Source: Phaeoceros laevis (lineage: Eukaryota > Anthocerotophyta > Anthocerotopsida > Notothyladales). From it: DNA of 53,862 nt. Positions 34,663 to 47,856 of the stretch are shown one piece after another (within the stretch, counting starts at the first letter, position 1; every line of letters starts with the position of its first letter). The notes under the pieces were generated by a model. That model saw nothing but the letters and a program-made list of their open reading frames with translations, searched no databases and was not told the DNA's origin. The translations under genes and the position numbers were made by a program. The DNA lies in assembly GCA_049999765.1 (NCBI GenBank), contig JBNGIQ010009488.1, positions 230,188 through 284,049 on the forward strand, written 5' to 3'.

Positions 34663-35808
34663 ATGGTCATGACTTTTCCAGAGGAGTCAGAAGGTTTAGT
34701 TTCATCAGCATGGGCTAATGAACCCATCCTTGAAATCTCCCATCCTGCTGGGTTGAGCCCATTGTTTGAGGAAGCATACCAGAACGAATCCTCCAAATGG
34801 CCTCCAGACCTCTCCGACACAACAAGCCCTCACAAGCTGGAGCAGTTCATCACATCAGCTCATGCGCTAGTGAGGAGGTTCCTGCCACAGGACGTCATAC
34901 GCAGGCTCGAGAGCTTTATCTATGACCCATTGCAACCGCCAGCTATGGTCATTCGGGGCCTTCCCATCGACCAGAACCTTCCTCCCACTTCTCCAACAGG
35001 CCTTCAAACCAAACTGGAATCGGGCAATTACAGGAGCGAGGTGTGGCTGCTGGGAATCGCCAGAATTGTGGGACAACCCTTCACGCTCGAGTGCCTTGCA
35101 CCAAGCAAGTTGGGGCTAAGCCGCCTGATCAAAGACCTGTATCCAGTTCCAGTTCCAGAGCAACAAGTACCTGCTGCTGCTGCTAGCCAAGAGACAAGCA
35201 TCAGAGGAATCCACTTAGACTTTCATGTGGATTTTTACCAGCTCGATCCTCGTTGCTTCCCGAATGTGCACGTCTACCTGGGCCTCAGAGGGGATCCCGC
35301 GAACGAGGGCAGGACTCTGGTATGCGATTTCCGAGAGCTGTACAGCAAGCTGGAGCCGTCGGACCGAGCTGTCCTGCGGAGGCAGAGGCTGACATGGGAG
35401 GTGGGAGTCCCTCCCGAGTCCTTCACCTTCTCCAAGTGCGTCATCGAAGGCAGCGACGAAACCCCCGTGTTCAACATTTTCGACGAGTCTGCGGTGCGCG
35501 CTGCCGGGTTGAACGTCGTCCTCAAGGGCTCGGTGGGAGCCCTGCCAGCCTACAGACGGGTGAAGGAAGCTGCATTGCAGATCGGACTCACCAGGGAGGG
35601 CGTCCGCCTGGACTCAGGAGACGTACTTCTCATCAACCAGAGGCGAGCTGCCTACGCGAGGTCCTCCTTCCTGCCCACCTACGATGGCACAGACAGGTGG
35701 CTGGAGCGAGTGTACGTGAACGCGGGGGCCATCTGGAAACCAGGCGGACTAGTCCCATGGCCTGTCCGGTGCTTGCCTGCCGAGGCACACTCCTCTCATC
35801 AGCCCTAA
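34663..35808 (+). CDS. Clavaminate-synthase / AsnO-like Fe(II)/2-oxoglutarate dioxygenase, intronless
   Basis: An intronless frame of 381 residues resembles the TauD/clavaminate-synthase superfamily, closest in pattern to bacterial asparagine oxygenase (AsnO). The sequence IARIVGQPFTLE is followed by the first metal motif, HVD (His188, Asp190), within LDFHVDFYQLDPRCFPNVHV, and then YLGLRGDPANEGRTLV. The C-terminal signature is GDVLLINQRRAAYARSSF then YDGTDRWLERVYV. As I remember it, this place in AsnO-type enzymes reads RRAVHGR, where His is the distal iron ligand; here it is Tyr331. Arg333 would be the 2-oxoglutarate-binding Arg. The first ATG in the frame is used. The lack of introns in an intron-rich neighbourhood and the bacterial-type motif hint at transfer or retroposition. 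The substrate is unknown, and activity is doubtful if the Tyr is real. Confidence 0.78.
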   Translation: MVMTFPEESEGLVSSAWANEPILEISHPAGLSPLFEEAYQNESSKWPPDLSDTTSPHKLEQFITSAHALVRRFLPQDVIRRLESFIYDPLQPPAMVIRGLPIDQNLPPTSPTGLQTKLESGNYRSEVWLLGIARIVGQPFTLECLAPSKLGLSRLIKDLYPVPVPEQQVPAAAASQETSIRGIHLDFHVDFYQLDPRCFPNVHVYLGLRGDPANEGRTLVCDFRELYSKLEPSDRAVLRRQRLTWEVGVPPESFTFSKCVIEGSDETPVFNIFDESAVRAAGLNVVLKGSVGALPAYRRVKEAALQIGLTREGVRLDSGDVLLINQRRAAYARSSFLPTYDGTDRWLERVYVNAGAIWKPGGLVPWPVRCLPAEAHSSHQP

Positions 35809-35839
35809 GTAGGTTTTGTGAGCTTTGACAGGCTTCTCT

Positions 35840-36712
35840 ATGCTGCTTCTGAGGAGCCTGTCCATCCGGCTTCCCCGACCCTTGCCTTGCGTGCGTCCTC
35901 GCCTTTCTGCGTCCTCCTCCGGCATTGCGCGGGCGGCTCCGAGGTTTTGCGTGAGATGCTCTGGGATTGCAGGAGGAGGGGGAAAGCGGGAGGGCAGGAT
36001 GTGTAGCCTGAGGAAGCATGGCAGGGTATACGTGTTGGAGCTGGTGGGGACAGACGATCACAGGCTGAGCCCGTCCACTTTTGCAGAGATCCTGGGGCAC
36101 CTGGACACGGTGAACAGCGCGGACGATGCCGGGGCCCTGGTTACCACCAACGAGGGCAAGTTCTACTCCAACGGGCTGGACCTGGAATGGGTGAATCACG
36201 ACCCCGAGGAGCGGGGCCCGGCTCTGTACAAGCAGTTCGAGCAGCTGCTGGTGACGCTCATGAGCATGAAGGTTCCCACCGTCGCTGCCATCTGCGGCCA
36301 CGCCGCGGCGGGGGGCCTCATTCTGGCCATGGCGCACGACCACAGGTTCATGAGAGCAGACCGCGGGTTCCTCTATTCCAGCGCCATCGACATCAACGTG
36401 GCCATCCCCTCCGGCTCCCTCTCCCTGCTGCAGAGCAAGGTGACTCCTAGGGTTTACAAGGACGCCGTGCTCAAGTGCGTCAAGTACACGGGGAAGATGG
36501 CGGTGCAGGATGGTCTCGTAGATGTTCTCTGCGACGACTCCGCATCCACTCTGCAGGAGGCGTTGAAGGAGGCGGAGGCTCTGGCTGCCAGGAACTGGGA
36601 CAAGAACGTGTACCAGGCGATGAGGAAAGCCATGTATCCCCATGTCTTGGCCAGTCTCCAGGCGGGAGATAGCGACTTGTTTGTTCCCGTGGCACCCATT
36701 CTCAAAAATTAG
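35840..36712 (+). CDS. Enoyl-CoA delta isomerase / crotonase-family protein
   Basis: Crotonase-fold enzyme resembling plant ECI, which shifts double bonds during unsaturated fatty acid breakdown. The family part begins MCSLRKHGRVYVLELVG (ATG at 35999). It has NEGKFYSNGLDLEW for the CoA pocket, AAICGHAAAGGLILAMAHDH for the oxyanion hole, and FMRADRGFLYSSAIDIN. The frame stays open upstream to an ATG at 35840, adding 53 residues rich in Arg, Ser and Ala with almost no acids (MLLLRSLSIRLPRPL), like a mitochondrial or plastid presequence. The protein ends APILKN, without the peroxisomal SKL-type signal expected for plant ECI. The first ATG is 31 nt after the dioxygenase stop. Starting at 35999 instead gives a 237-residue enzyme, the common length. 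No intron was seen in the core. Confidence 0.85.
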   Translation: MLLLRSLSIRLPRPLPCVRPRLSASSSGIARAAPRFCVRCSGIAGGGGKREGRMCSLRKHGRVYVLELVGTDDHRLSPSTFAEILGHLDTVNSADDAGALVTTNEGKFYSNGLDLEWVNHDPEERGPALYKQFEQLLVTLMSMKVPTVAAICGHAAAGGLILAMAHDHRFMRADRGFLYSSAIDINVAIPSGSLSLLQSKVTPRVYKDAVLKCVKYTGKMAVQDGLVDVLCDDSASTLQEALKEAEALAARNWDKNVYQAMRKAMYPHVLASLQAGDSDLFVPVAPILKN

Positions 36713-37509
36713 GCCATTCACCTTTGTGCCTGAACCAGCCAGGATACATGCATCGGCAGTAGCAGTAAAGCGTCTGCAAGATTCACACCTTTCAAGAGCA
36801 CGGGTAACTTGTTTGTTGGTAGCCTGACTGATGAGAGAGAATGAGAGGGGCTTCTCTTCTCTCGCCTTGTCAGCCATCTTTGCAAGCAATCCAAGCTGCT
36901 CCGCTTCACAGTCCTGGCGGGGGTTCCAGCATGTTGTGGCCCCGCCTTGCCCCTTTGCACAGAAAAGCCCAGCCCAGTTCCTCACGGGAGTCGGAGAGAC
37001 GCAGACAGCGGTCAGTACGCACTAATCGCAGCGCGTGATGAAGCAATTGGTGGAGTCAACCTAGTCCGTTTCAAGTTGATCACCAACCCAAAACAGACTG
37101 TCGGACGGCCAGCTAGCACATGGACCAGCTACTCGGAAAACAGCGGCTGCAGTAATGCCACCATTGATTTCCAATGGCTGCGAGCCGGCTCCTGTGTACC
37201 GGCGAGGTTGCTCAGGACTCCGGCTTGAGCTCACGTTGCAGGCAAGGTCGTACGAGCTACCAAAATTGGAAGATGTACGTGGTGGTGGCTTTAAACTCCG
37301 TTCCAAAGACCATCTTAAAACCTGCAAGAGTCTCCATCCTCGATAGGCTGGAGATTCTTCAGGATTCTGCAACTTGCCAGGCAGGGCCAATCCCGTCTGC
37401 CCAGCTGCAGTTTCACGTGGTTCATGCTCTCATGAGTTCCTTCCCCTCCCAGCTTGAGCACCGCTTTGCTTGAGCTCAGGTCAGGCAATCGGAATCTGAG
37501 TTGGAATCA
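36713..37509. other. Intergenic between the isomerase and ABCG genes
   Basis: About 800 bp. No gene seen; it probably holds the isomerase 3' UTR and the ABCG promoter and leader. Confidence 0.5.
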
Positions 37510-40234
37510 ATGGCGATGGGAGTGGGAGTGCTGCAGGGACACGGCAGGGCGATATCAAGCGCCAGTGATGAGCTTTACTACTCCGATGGTGTGGGCTACG
37601 TGACAGCCAGTGCCAACAGCCCCCCATGCTCCGACTACGAGTCCGCAGTCTCCGCCAGTACACCCAACTCCGGCATTCTGTCCAACCCGGATTTAATCCG
37701 CCACAGCAATTTCACATTCCGGAGCAGCCACCTGTTCAGCTCGACGGGACGTGGCGCCGAGTACCTACGATCAGCAGATTGTGAATCACCGAGTTCGCAA
37801 GATGGCCCGACCTACGACATTTTCGTCCACAATCTCACTTACAAGGTGCGCCCATGGCCAATGAATCCCTCTCCGGACTGCTGCTGGAGGGATTCAACTC
37901 TGGAAACTCACAGCATTGTTGATGATAGCTTTGCAGGTTGTGGAGAAGAAGAGGTCCCTCGCTTCAGGATACCGAGCCAGGAAAGAGGAGAAAATTCTGC
38001 TCAACAATGTGACGGCCCAGGCAAAGCATGCAGAGCTTTTGGCAGTAGTGGGACCATCTGGATCGTCCAAGACAACGTTCCTGGATGCCCTGGCAGGTCG
38101 CATTCGGTGGGGGAGTCTGGAAGGTCTGATGCTCGTCAACGGGGCACCCATGGACGAAAGCTTCCTCAAAGTTTCCCAGTACGTGATGCAGGATGACGCC
38201 CTGTTTCCCACGCTTACAACCTTCGAGACGCTCATGTTCAGTGCCAGGGTGAGGTTGCCTGCCACAGTACCACTGTCGGAGAAGCTTCGAAGAGTGGAGA
38301 CCATCATGCGGCAGCTCAAGTTGAACCCGTGTTCCAGCACATACGTCGGCAACGAAGAGGCAGGGCCTGTGCTGTTTAAACAATCTTGGATACAAAACCT
38401 GTAGGTCACTCTCTCACTTGAGTTGTCTTGGTTGTTGCTCATGTTGTTCGACATTGCTTCATGAATGACAGATTCATGGTGTCTCTGGAGGAGAGAGGAG
38501 GCGGATCTCCATAGGGGTGGAGCTCATTCATGACCCAGCAGTGATTTTCCTGGATGAGCCTACTTCTGGCCTTGACAGCACATCAGCCTTCCAGCTGATG
38601 CAGATTCTTTCCAGCCTGGCAGAGGAGAGAAAGCGCACTATTGTCCTCACAATCCATCAACCTAGTTACCGAATCCTGGGCCTGATTCATCAGATTTTGG
38701 TGCTTGCTCGGGGCCATGTTGTCTACAATGGACCCTATGCCGAAATGCAAACTTACTTCAGCCGACTGCAGCTCAGTGACGATCCAGCTCGTCCTATGCC
38801 TCAGCATGTATGCAAATCTAAACCTTCCAGATGTAGACCTGCAGTTGCCACTTCGTAGACAATTATTCTAAGCAAATCATGCCTGCAGATCAATGTTGTG
38901 GAGTATGCAATCGACAAAGTAAGGGAATGTCAGGACGACCCTAAACGGTTTAATCACATGCTAAGCTGGTTTCAGGTAGTTTGCACACATGAAGTACTTC
39001 ATGACTCTCTGCAGCCTTGAAAAGTCTCTGGTGCCAGGGCAGTCATGAATGGAGGATTCATGACGATATTTCTTGTTTTGCTTGCAACTGGTTTTGCAGA
39101 AGGAAAATGGCGCCATCCACCAGAATGAACCATTGAGGCGAAGAGCCTTGAACAGCAAAACCGCCATGCCTTCTACTACTGCCAAGCACAAGTTTGCAAA
39201 TTCCCTTCCGGCAGAGACTCTCAGGATTTTAGAGCGTACCTCAAAAATAGTGTTCCGCACCAAAGACCTCCTGACATCGCAGATCATCATCAAGGTCGGA
39301 CTCGATTGCACAAGTTTTCAAGAGCTGCATTTTAATCTGGTTAGAACTCCCCGAGCTTGCCTTTGAAGAGCTTGTTGCTTGATGCGTCCACCTGGTTTTC
39401 TGTAGGTCTCGGGGGCCATCATGCTTGGCTCCATCTTCATGCACGTGCAAGGCGACCTCAGTGGCGCCACGAAGCGGGAAGGATTTTTCTCCTTCACTCT
39501 GGCAGTCTTCATCTTCTCGTCCAACATGGCCATCCCACTTTTGCTCAACGAGAGGCAGATTTTCGAGCGGGAAACATCTCGGGGAGCCTACAGGAAGTTG
39601 TCCTACGCCCTGGCACACTCAGTTGTCTTCCTCCCGCTCTACTTCTTCCTTTCCCTGCTTTTTGCTGCCATCTCCTACTTCATGGTAGGCCTGGTGCCTA
39701 GCATCACTGCTTTCTTCGTATTCGTGCTGGTGCTCTTCCTGGCCATAGCTGCTGCCAACTCCATGGTTTCAGCTGTGGCCGCTTTTGCTCCCGACTTCCT
39801 CGTCGGCAACGTGGTGGCTGCAGCCATCTTCTCTTACTTCCTCCTCTTCTCCGGCTACTTCCTCCCAAGGTAACACCTCCCTGCCTGCTCAAAACCAATG
39901 TCATCTCGATGTGCTCATTTAACCTGAAGATCTCAAGCGGACTCTCCGACTTGTGAGCAGAAAAAGCATCCCGGCGTACTGGCTCTGGATGCACTACATG
40001 TCCATCTTCAAGTACGCATACGAAGCTCTGCTGAACAATGAGTTCGGTAGATTGCAAGGCAAAGTGTGGGAGGAGCACGCTGGGACAACCTCGGAGGACA
40101 TTCTGCAGGCCTCCTCCGCCGGCTCTGTGCACTTGTGGAACAACGTGGCTATCCTGGCTGCCTTCCTTGTAGCCTACAGGGCCTTGTCTTTCCTCCTCCT
40201 TTCCGCACACGCCTCCCGTCAGGCTCGGAGGTAG
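37510..40234 (+). CDS. ABCG (WBC) half-size transporter
   Basis: ATP-driven half-transporter of subfamily G; plant relatives move lipids, cutin precursors or hormones across the plasma membrane as dimers. Exons 37510-37845, 37937-38359, 38472-38807, 38889-38975, 39100-39294, 39406-39869 and 39961-40234 join to 704 residues. The nucleotide-binding domain comes first: Walker [10 protein letters not shown] (151-159), Q-loop [10 protein letters not shown], signature VSGGE (257-261), Walker B VIFLDEP (Asp280, Glu281) and H-loop His315. Exons 6 and 7 hold about six membrane helices with NERQIFERE and SGYFLPR typical of ABCG. Position 156 in Walker A is Ser where consensus has Gly. Intron 2 appears to begin with GC (GAAGAG|gcaggg); using the nearby GT would insert three residues before [11 protein letters not shown]. 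The ligand cannot be told from sequence. Confidence 0.92.
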
Positions 40235-40613
40235 AGTGGTAGAGTCTAGAATTGTGAAGTTTAGGCTAATCACTGGATAGCTTCCATGTACGGAACGGAG
40301 TCTTTAAGCAGTTGAGAAGGCGCGGTGGCACGAAACGGAGGCCGGAACCTCTGGACGGAAACAATCTCCACAGAGGAGGATGCTTGTGCGTCATTGTTGC
40401 TCTCTTCAGCAGCGACTGTCCGGATCATGTCGTTTTTGGTGACCTGATTCAGGTCGCCCTGGCGTCGCAGTCCTCGCTTCGCAGAGCTCTATTCAATTTC
40501 TCGATTTTCTCATTCCTTGGCTGCAAAAGAGGGCTTACGCGAGGCAGGCTATTGAGATCCACTCCCGATTTGTGCAAGCATTCCAGCCTCTCTCTCCTGT
40601 TGGATCCGGCGGG
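40235..40613. other. Intergenic between ABCG and GLTP
   Basis: 379 bp in tandem orientation, containing the ABCG 3' UTR and the GLTP promoter and leader. No motif recognised. Confidence 0.5.
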
Positions 40614-41830
40614 ATGGCGGATACAGTGTTCCGGCCGGCGTTGGAGTCCATTCCCCGGGCCAGGTCGCCTTCCGGGGACATGCTGACCAAGCCATTCCTG
40701 GACGTCTGTCGCCTGGTGTTGCCTGTGATCGGTAATCTCTCAGTCCTGTTCCATGCATGCATTTACAGTCTGATTTGAAACCGCTGTCTTCGCCTCATGT
40801 CTGTCTGTGGAGTTCCAGTCACAATAGACTTGTCTGCTGCTCTGCAACTCCAGATCTGGCCACGAGACCTAAGCCGGGCGCCACATTTTGGTTGTGGAGG
40901 TCTGACGATCGTACTGTCACGTATTGTAGATAAATTCGGGACAGCAATGGCAATGGTGAAAAGTGACGTGGGCGGTAACATCTCGGTAATCCCTTTGGCG
41001 AAGGGTATGATAGGCTTGTTCAGTCTGCTGGCTGGGCGGGCGGATTGCTGAATCATGTTTTGCTTGGACACCACCAGAGACTGGATCAGCGGTATGACAC
41101 AGATGCTTCTGCCTACGAAAAACTTTACGACATCGTTAAGAAGGAGGTGGCAGCTGGGAAAGCCAAAGAGTCCAGCAGTTGCAGCAACGCACTGTTGTGG
41201 CTAACGAGGTGTAGTATGCCCTTTGTTGGTGGTAGCTCTGATGAGACATTTTAGTCACGTACAGTACTTCAGTGGTAGAAGGAAGTTTGTATGATGCAGT
41301 CTGTGTTCACCAAGTTAAACTGCCTGCCTTGTACTCTTTACTGTTGTCAGGGCCATGGACTTCTTGGTGGAGCTTTTTCATAATTTGCTATCCCATCCAG
41401 ATTGGACAATGAGTCAGGCTGCCAATGAAGCATATGCCGCTACCCTTAAGAAATGGCATGGCTGGATTGCCAGTGCGGCATTTACTGTGAGTTTTTACTG
41501 AGACCATGGTTCTGCTCTCTCCTAGTACCGTGTGGGGGAATGTCGTCAGGAGACTCTGGTTGCTAATGGGATCTTGTTTCTACCAGATGGCAATGAAGCT
41601 AGTCCCTGACAGGAAAAAATTTATGGACTTACTTGGTGGTGGCAATCTCAACGCAGACATAGAAAGCTTTGTGTCTTCGTTTGCACCGCTGTTGCAAGAG
41701 AATCACAAATTCCTGGTAGGTGTCGTCCAAGGATGGTGCATCCGTACTCCTATTCTTCTTGGAAGGGAACTAAGTAACCATTTTTTTCATGCAGAAAAGT
41801 GTCGGGCTTGACGATATGAAGGCTTCCTGA
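40614..41830 (+). CDS. GLTP1: Glycolipid transfer protein (GLTP family)
   Basis: Small cytosolic all-helical protein that carries glycosphingolipids or related lipids between membranes. Exons 40614-40731, 40930-40985, 41078-41208, 41351-41486, 41587-41715 and 41795-41830 join in phase to 201 residues, the family length. Headgroup-binding positions known from human GLTP are present: Asp52 and Asn56 in KSDVGGNIS, the Trp of NALLWLTR, and the His of KKWHGWIAS. The N-terminus MADTVFRPALESIP and the C-terminal SVGLDDMKAS match plant GLTP1. Single-gene signals: clean GT-AG introns and no targeting sequence. The lipid carried in plants is reported to be glucosylceramide; for this protein that is inference from family. 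Confidence 0.94.
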
Positions 41831-43223
41831 TATCAAATCTCACCTTATGTCTCTAGTCTTTTTTGATATAATACTTAGGCAGCTTAAAGGGTGCTAGCAT
41901 AGTGTAGCCATTGTTACCACATCCTCATCATGCAGAGAGGCTGCTCCTCAATAAGTCTTAGAGCATAGACACCATTTTTTTGCCACTGAGGGTATTCAAC
42001 GATCTCGCCGTTTTTCGTCCTCATCTAAGGATCTCTTGTGTTTCCTTTGGTTCTACCGGAGGTGGATGGTAGCTGATTCATTTTACGAAAAAGATTTTTC
42101 TTCTTGCCCTGTCTTTGCACGTAGCTGAAAATAAGTCCTCGCCGAAATAGATCGCCGGTGATTATCAGGACACTATTAAGAGGTTTCTAAGAGTTACTTC
42201 TCTGCGTGTACGCAGAGACGGCTTCGAACTGCCTACCTGTCGCAGGGGGCCGCTGACATGGAATGTGCGGTAACAGGGTTGTATGGGTTTGGGCCGTGGA
42301 CGTCTGATTGTAACAAGAGCACGCCGCACACTCCAGACCCAACACAGCAAGGAAGAATCATGTCTCCCTTCATGGTGCTGTTGCTGGAAGGCAGCAAGGA
42401 GAGAGTATGTTCTGAAGGTGAGCATTGCAGACCTGTGCTAGAAGGCAAGTCCTAAAAATATCAATATTTGAACCTCAAGAAGGGTTTTTGTGGCAGATTA
42501 GGGTCCGAACTGGATCAATCCTCAGATACAGTACCTCATTGAGACCACTACGCATGAAGGACTCTGGTGTTGTGAGGAGTTTCTCCACCCTCCCAAGTCC
42601 TGCCCTATGAAGGCGAACACCTTTACTTATAGATTTACAGCTGTAACATGCCCAAGTGTCCACTGGAACTATCATATTATCATTGCAAGGTGAGGAACAC
42701 TTTTCGTATGGTTCATCCAAATTGGCAAAGACACCCCCTTCCGGGCACACCCAGAAGACCGGCTCTAAAAAAACTTGAAGAGGATGTGAAACTAGATGAT
42801 GTTGCAGCAAACACCTTTCAGCCTATTGTACATTCGAGAAAATATACAGAATAACTAATGCAACTAAATTAAACCAATCAGTCACACTTCTCCAAAACTC
42901 GATTGATGGAATTCTGAAGGAAGCAGCCTCGTAACGTCAAACAAGTAACAAGTTTCATCTTGGCTAAGTCCCTTCTTTCTCTAATGAAGGTAGTGAAACC
43001 CAAGGCCCAGTCTAGTACATCACAGAACAAGTAGCCTTTCCATGACAAGCCCCAGTGGCTTGCCACAACACCCTAAGCAACAGCCTGAACCTTGCATATC
43101 CTTGCCTGACTCTTAGCACTCAATCACCATCCATTTCCTCGACCACAGAAATCTTCAATGACACCCAAGTTAGGTTGAGGGAGATCTACACCTGCCCACG
43201 ACTTGCGTCCAAAGCCTAGAGTG
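41831..43223. other. Intergenic between convergent GLTP and GSK3 genes
   Basis: About 1.4 kb with both 3' UTRs. A small inverted repeat (ctctgcgtgtacgcagag at 42200-42217) could form a hairpin. No further gene seen; open frames up to 111 codons have no motif. Confidence 0.5.
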
Positions 43224-45680
<2,457 letters not shown>

Positions 45681-47634
45681 GCCTACTTGATTCGCCTACC
45701 ACTCTAATCTCTCCTCTCGCTTCACTTTCATACTATACTGCGCACCTGACAACAGGCGAAACATAAACTAAGAATTATTGAACTCCCAGTATCACTATAC
45801 AAAAACAGAAGTTGCTGTCAAATCGAACCAAGGGCAGGGGACCACGACACTAATGGGCTACTTTGGGTCCCTCATCTTTGGGATCAGTAGACGGAAACCA
45901 TGAACTGCGCTATCCCACCCCAGCTTCAAACAACCAAAGTTTACTGTAGCCAGAGAACGCGAGATCCCAGTCCTCACACAACGACATCAGGACGAGACAC
46001 ACATGAATGTAACGAACATGAAGTTCGAGGTTTATACAGTTGCAATTTAATGGTGTGTACTTCCAAAAAGGTACATGAGACCCTACAGATACCAAATCCA
46101 TTCGGGTTATCCGCGTCTCAGGATTGCGCTGTATCTTTCCCTGATATGTAAGCTGGAACATCCGAGCAAACGGGTGATGGGAATTGCAGCCTGAGAGAAC
46201 CCGCAGAAAACCTGCTTCTAAAGACTGGTCTTGCGGTTGAGAAGCTTGAGGAACAGGCTGGGCTAGTCAAAGTTGCAATACGGGGGAAGTAAAGACTTGA
46301 CCAACTCAGACTCGGAAGAAGGTAACCCGGACATACCAGTACGTTAGCGCATCCGCATGATGGAGAATACGCCACGATTGCTACTCCTGAATCGAAGTCG
46401 AAGGTGAATGCTTGAAGACCCTTCTAGCTTCTGCAAAGCTCCAGCTGCAGCATGAAGACTGTCCTGTACTTTTTGAAGGGCACACGGGCGTTATCTCCTC
46501 TCCTGCACCCCTTTGCTGCGCTATGAGAATGACTTGACAGCTGAGAGTTGAGTGCCAAGCGATGCGTGCTCGACGCTTGCAGTCAGGACGGGCTTCTCCA
46601 ACTCCGTGGCTGGCAAAACCTTTCGAAGCCGCTATAGCTGCAAACACCCACGACTCAGGCCAGATCGCAGCTCAGATGAGCACCAAGTCGAAATGAGCGT
46701 TCTCATTTACCCGCATTTGGAGAACGCTTGTACTTTCAGCGGCATTCCTGGGCATTGCTGCACCTGGAAGAAAAGGGGCTGGCAACACCAGCAATTTTAA
46801 AGCCGGCAGCCGCCCACTTCAAGGATGGCGTACAACAGTGGCTATCTACGGCCTCCACCGATGGGATGAGAGGAACACTCCGCAGGAAAGAGAAACACTA
46901 CCTTCAGCCTTGCAACGCTGGTTTAGCAGCGACTACGTGAAGTGAGAGGTAGTGGTAGGCAGGAAGAGAGGAGGGTGCAGGAGGGGAGCGGAGCGGAGGA
47001 GATGAGAGGAAGGGAGAGGGAAGGTGATGCGTGGAGAGCAGAGCCGAGAGGGCCAAGTCGGGTCCCTACCAGCATGCCACCCAAGTTGGCTGCTTGGACA
47101 AGGCAAGATGCTGCCAAATTCACCGGAAACCTAAAGGACCCGCAAAAATTGGAGATCTCGACTCACCCCGGCCACCCAGGAGGACTCGGGGACTCATCAG
47201 AATGAGGTGAAAGGACGCACGCTATCTGGCATGGCCGTTTCTTTATGGTCCTTATTAGGGTACACTGCAATGCGAAAGTGTCCCGTGTGACCGATTGTCA
47301 ACCGGTTGCTGCCTCACTGCCTCACGCTCTCCTGCCATGTGAGCAGCCATGGCATGGCATGGCGGAGCAGTGACGGTGAGGAAGACGTATGCACGCGGCG
47401 GGCCATGGCATATGCCATATGCACCCTTGGCACGGGGATAAGGACGCAAATTCTTTACGTAGTATTACATCGAAGTGGGATTTTCACTTCTTCAATGCTT
47501 GGAGCGATTCTCTAGGTCTCTAGGTGTCTTCCTAGATTTGAAATTGATCGTGCATAAGAAGTTCCTCCAATGAATTTTCTATAGGGACATTGCACCTGGC
47601 GAGAGAGACAAGATGCATGTAGATTAAGGTAGCC
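45681..47634. other. GSK3 5' flank and unassigned sequence
   Basis: About 2 kb. The right-hand neighbourhood of the kinase should contain its promoter and any non-coding leader exon. A purine-rich run lies at 46949-47035. A short repeat of the pentamer atggc occurs at 47348-47363. No gene recognised. Confidence 0.45.
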
Positions 47635-47856
47635 ATGCACATGCTTCACTCGGTGAGTATGGAGGAGAAAAAAGACGTAGCTATCTATGAGTTCAGTTTT
47701 GAAGAAATGGACAAATTGGGAGCCGTAGTAGCGGAAGTGGCTCTGAAGGTTCAACACAAAATGGTAGCTATAGTAGACAAGGGAGTTGATGCCTTCCTCA
47801 TATCAGGAAGCTTTAAAGATAGGCACGACACAAAAAAATTGCTTGAAACAATGTGA
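47635..47856 (+). CDS. Short unidentified open frame, doubtful
   Basis: A 73-codon frame with an ATG start and regular amphipathic pattern (EEMDKLGAVVAEVALKVQHK, then AIVDKGVDAFLISGSF). The wording 'VDG-like then F-IS' faintly recalls CobT-type phosphoribosyltransferases, but the stretch is too short to claim this. There is no splice partner. It sits at the edge of an AT-richer island and may be a fragment of a mobile or foreign gene. Confidence 0.2.
   Translation: MHMLHSVSMEEKKDVAIYEFSFEEMDKLGAVVAEVALKVQHKMVAIVDKGVDAFLISGSFKDRHDTKKLLETM

Noticed and set aside
35633-36985. 450-codon open frame on the minus strand
   Set aside because: It lies exactly opposite the dioxygenase end and the isomerase, both with clear family motifs. 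GC-rich coding DNA often leaves a long antisense frame; no motif was seen.
47635-47856. CobT-like phosphoribosyltransferase call
   Set aside because: The resemblance is a few residues only and the catalytic regions are missing, so no function is claimed.
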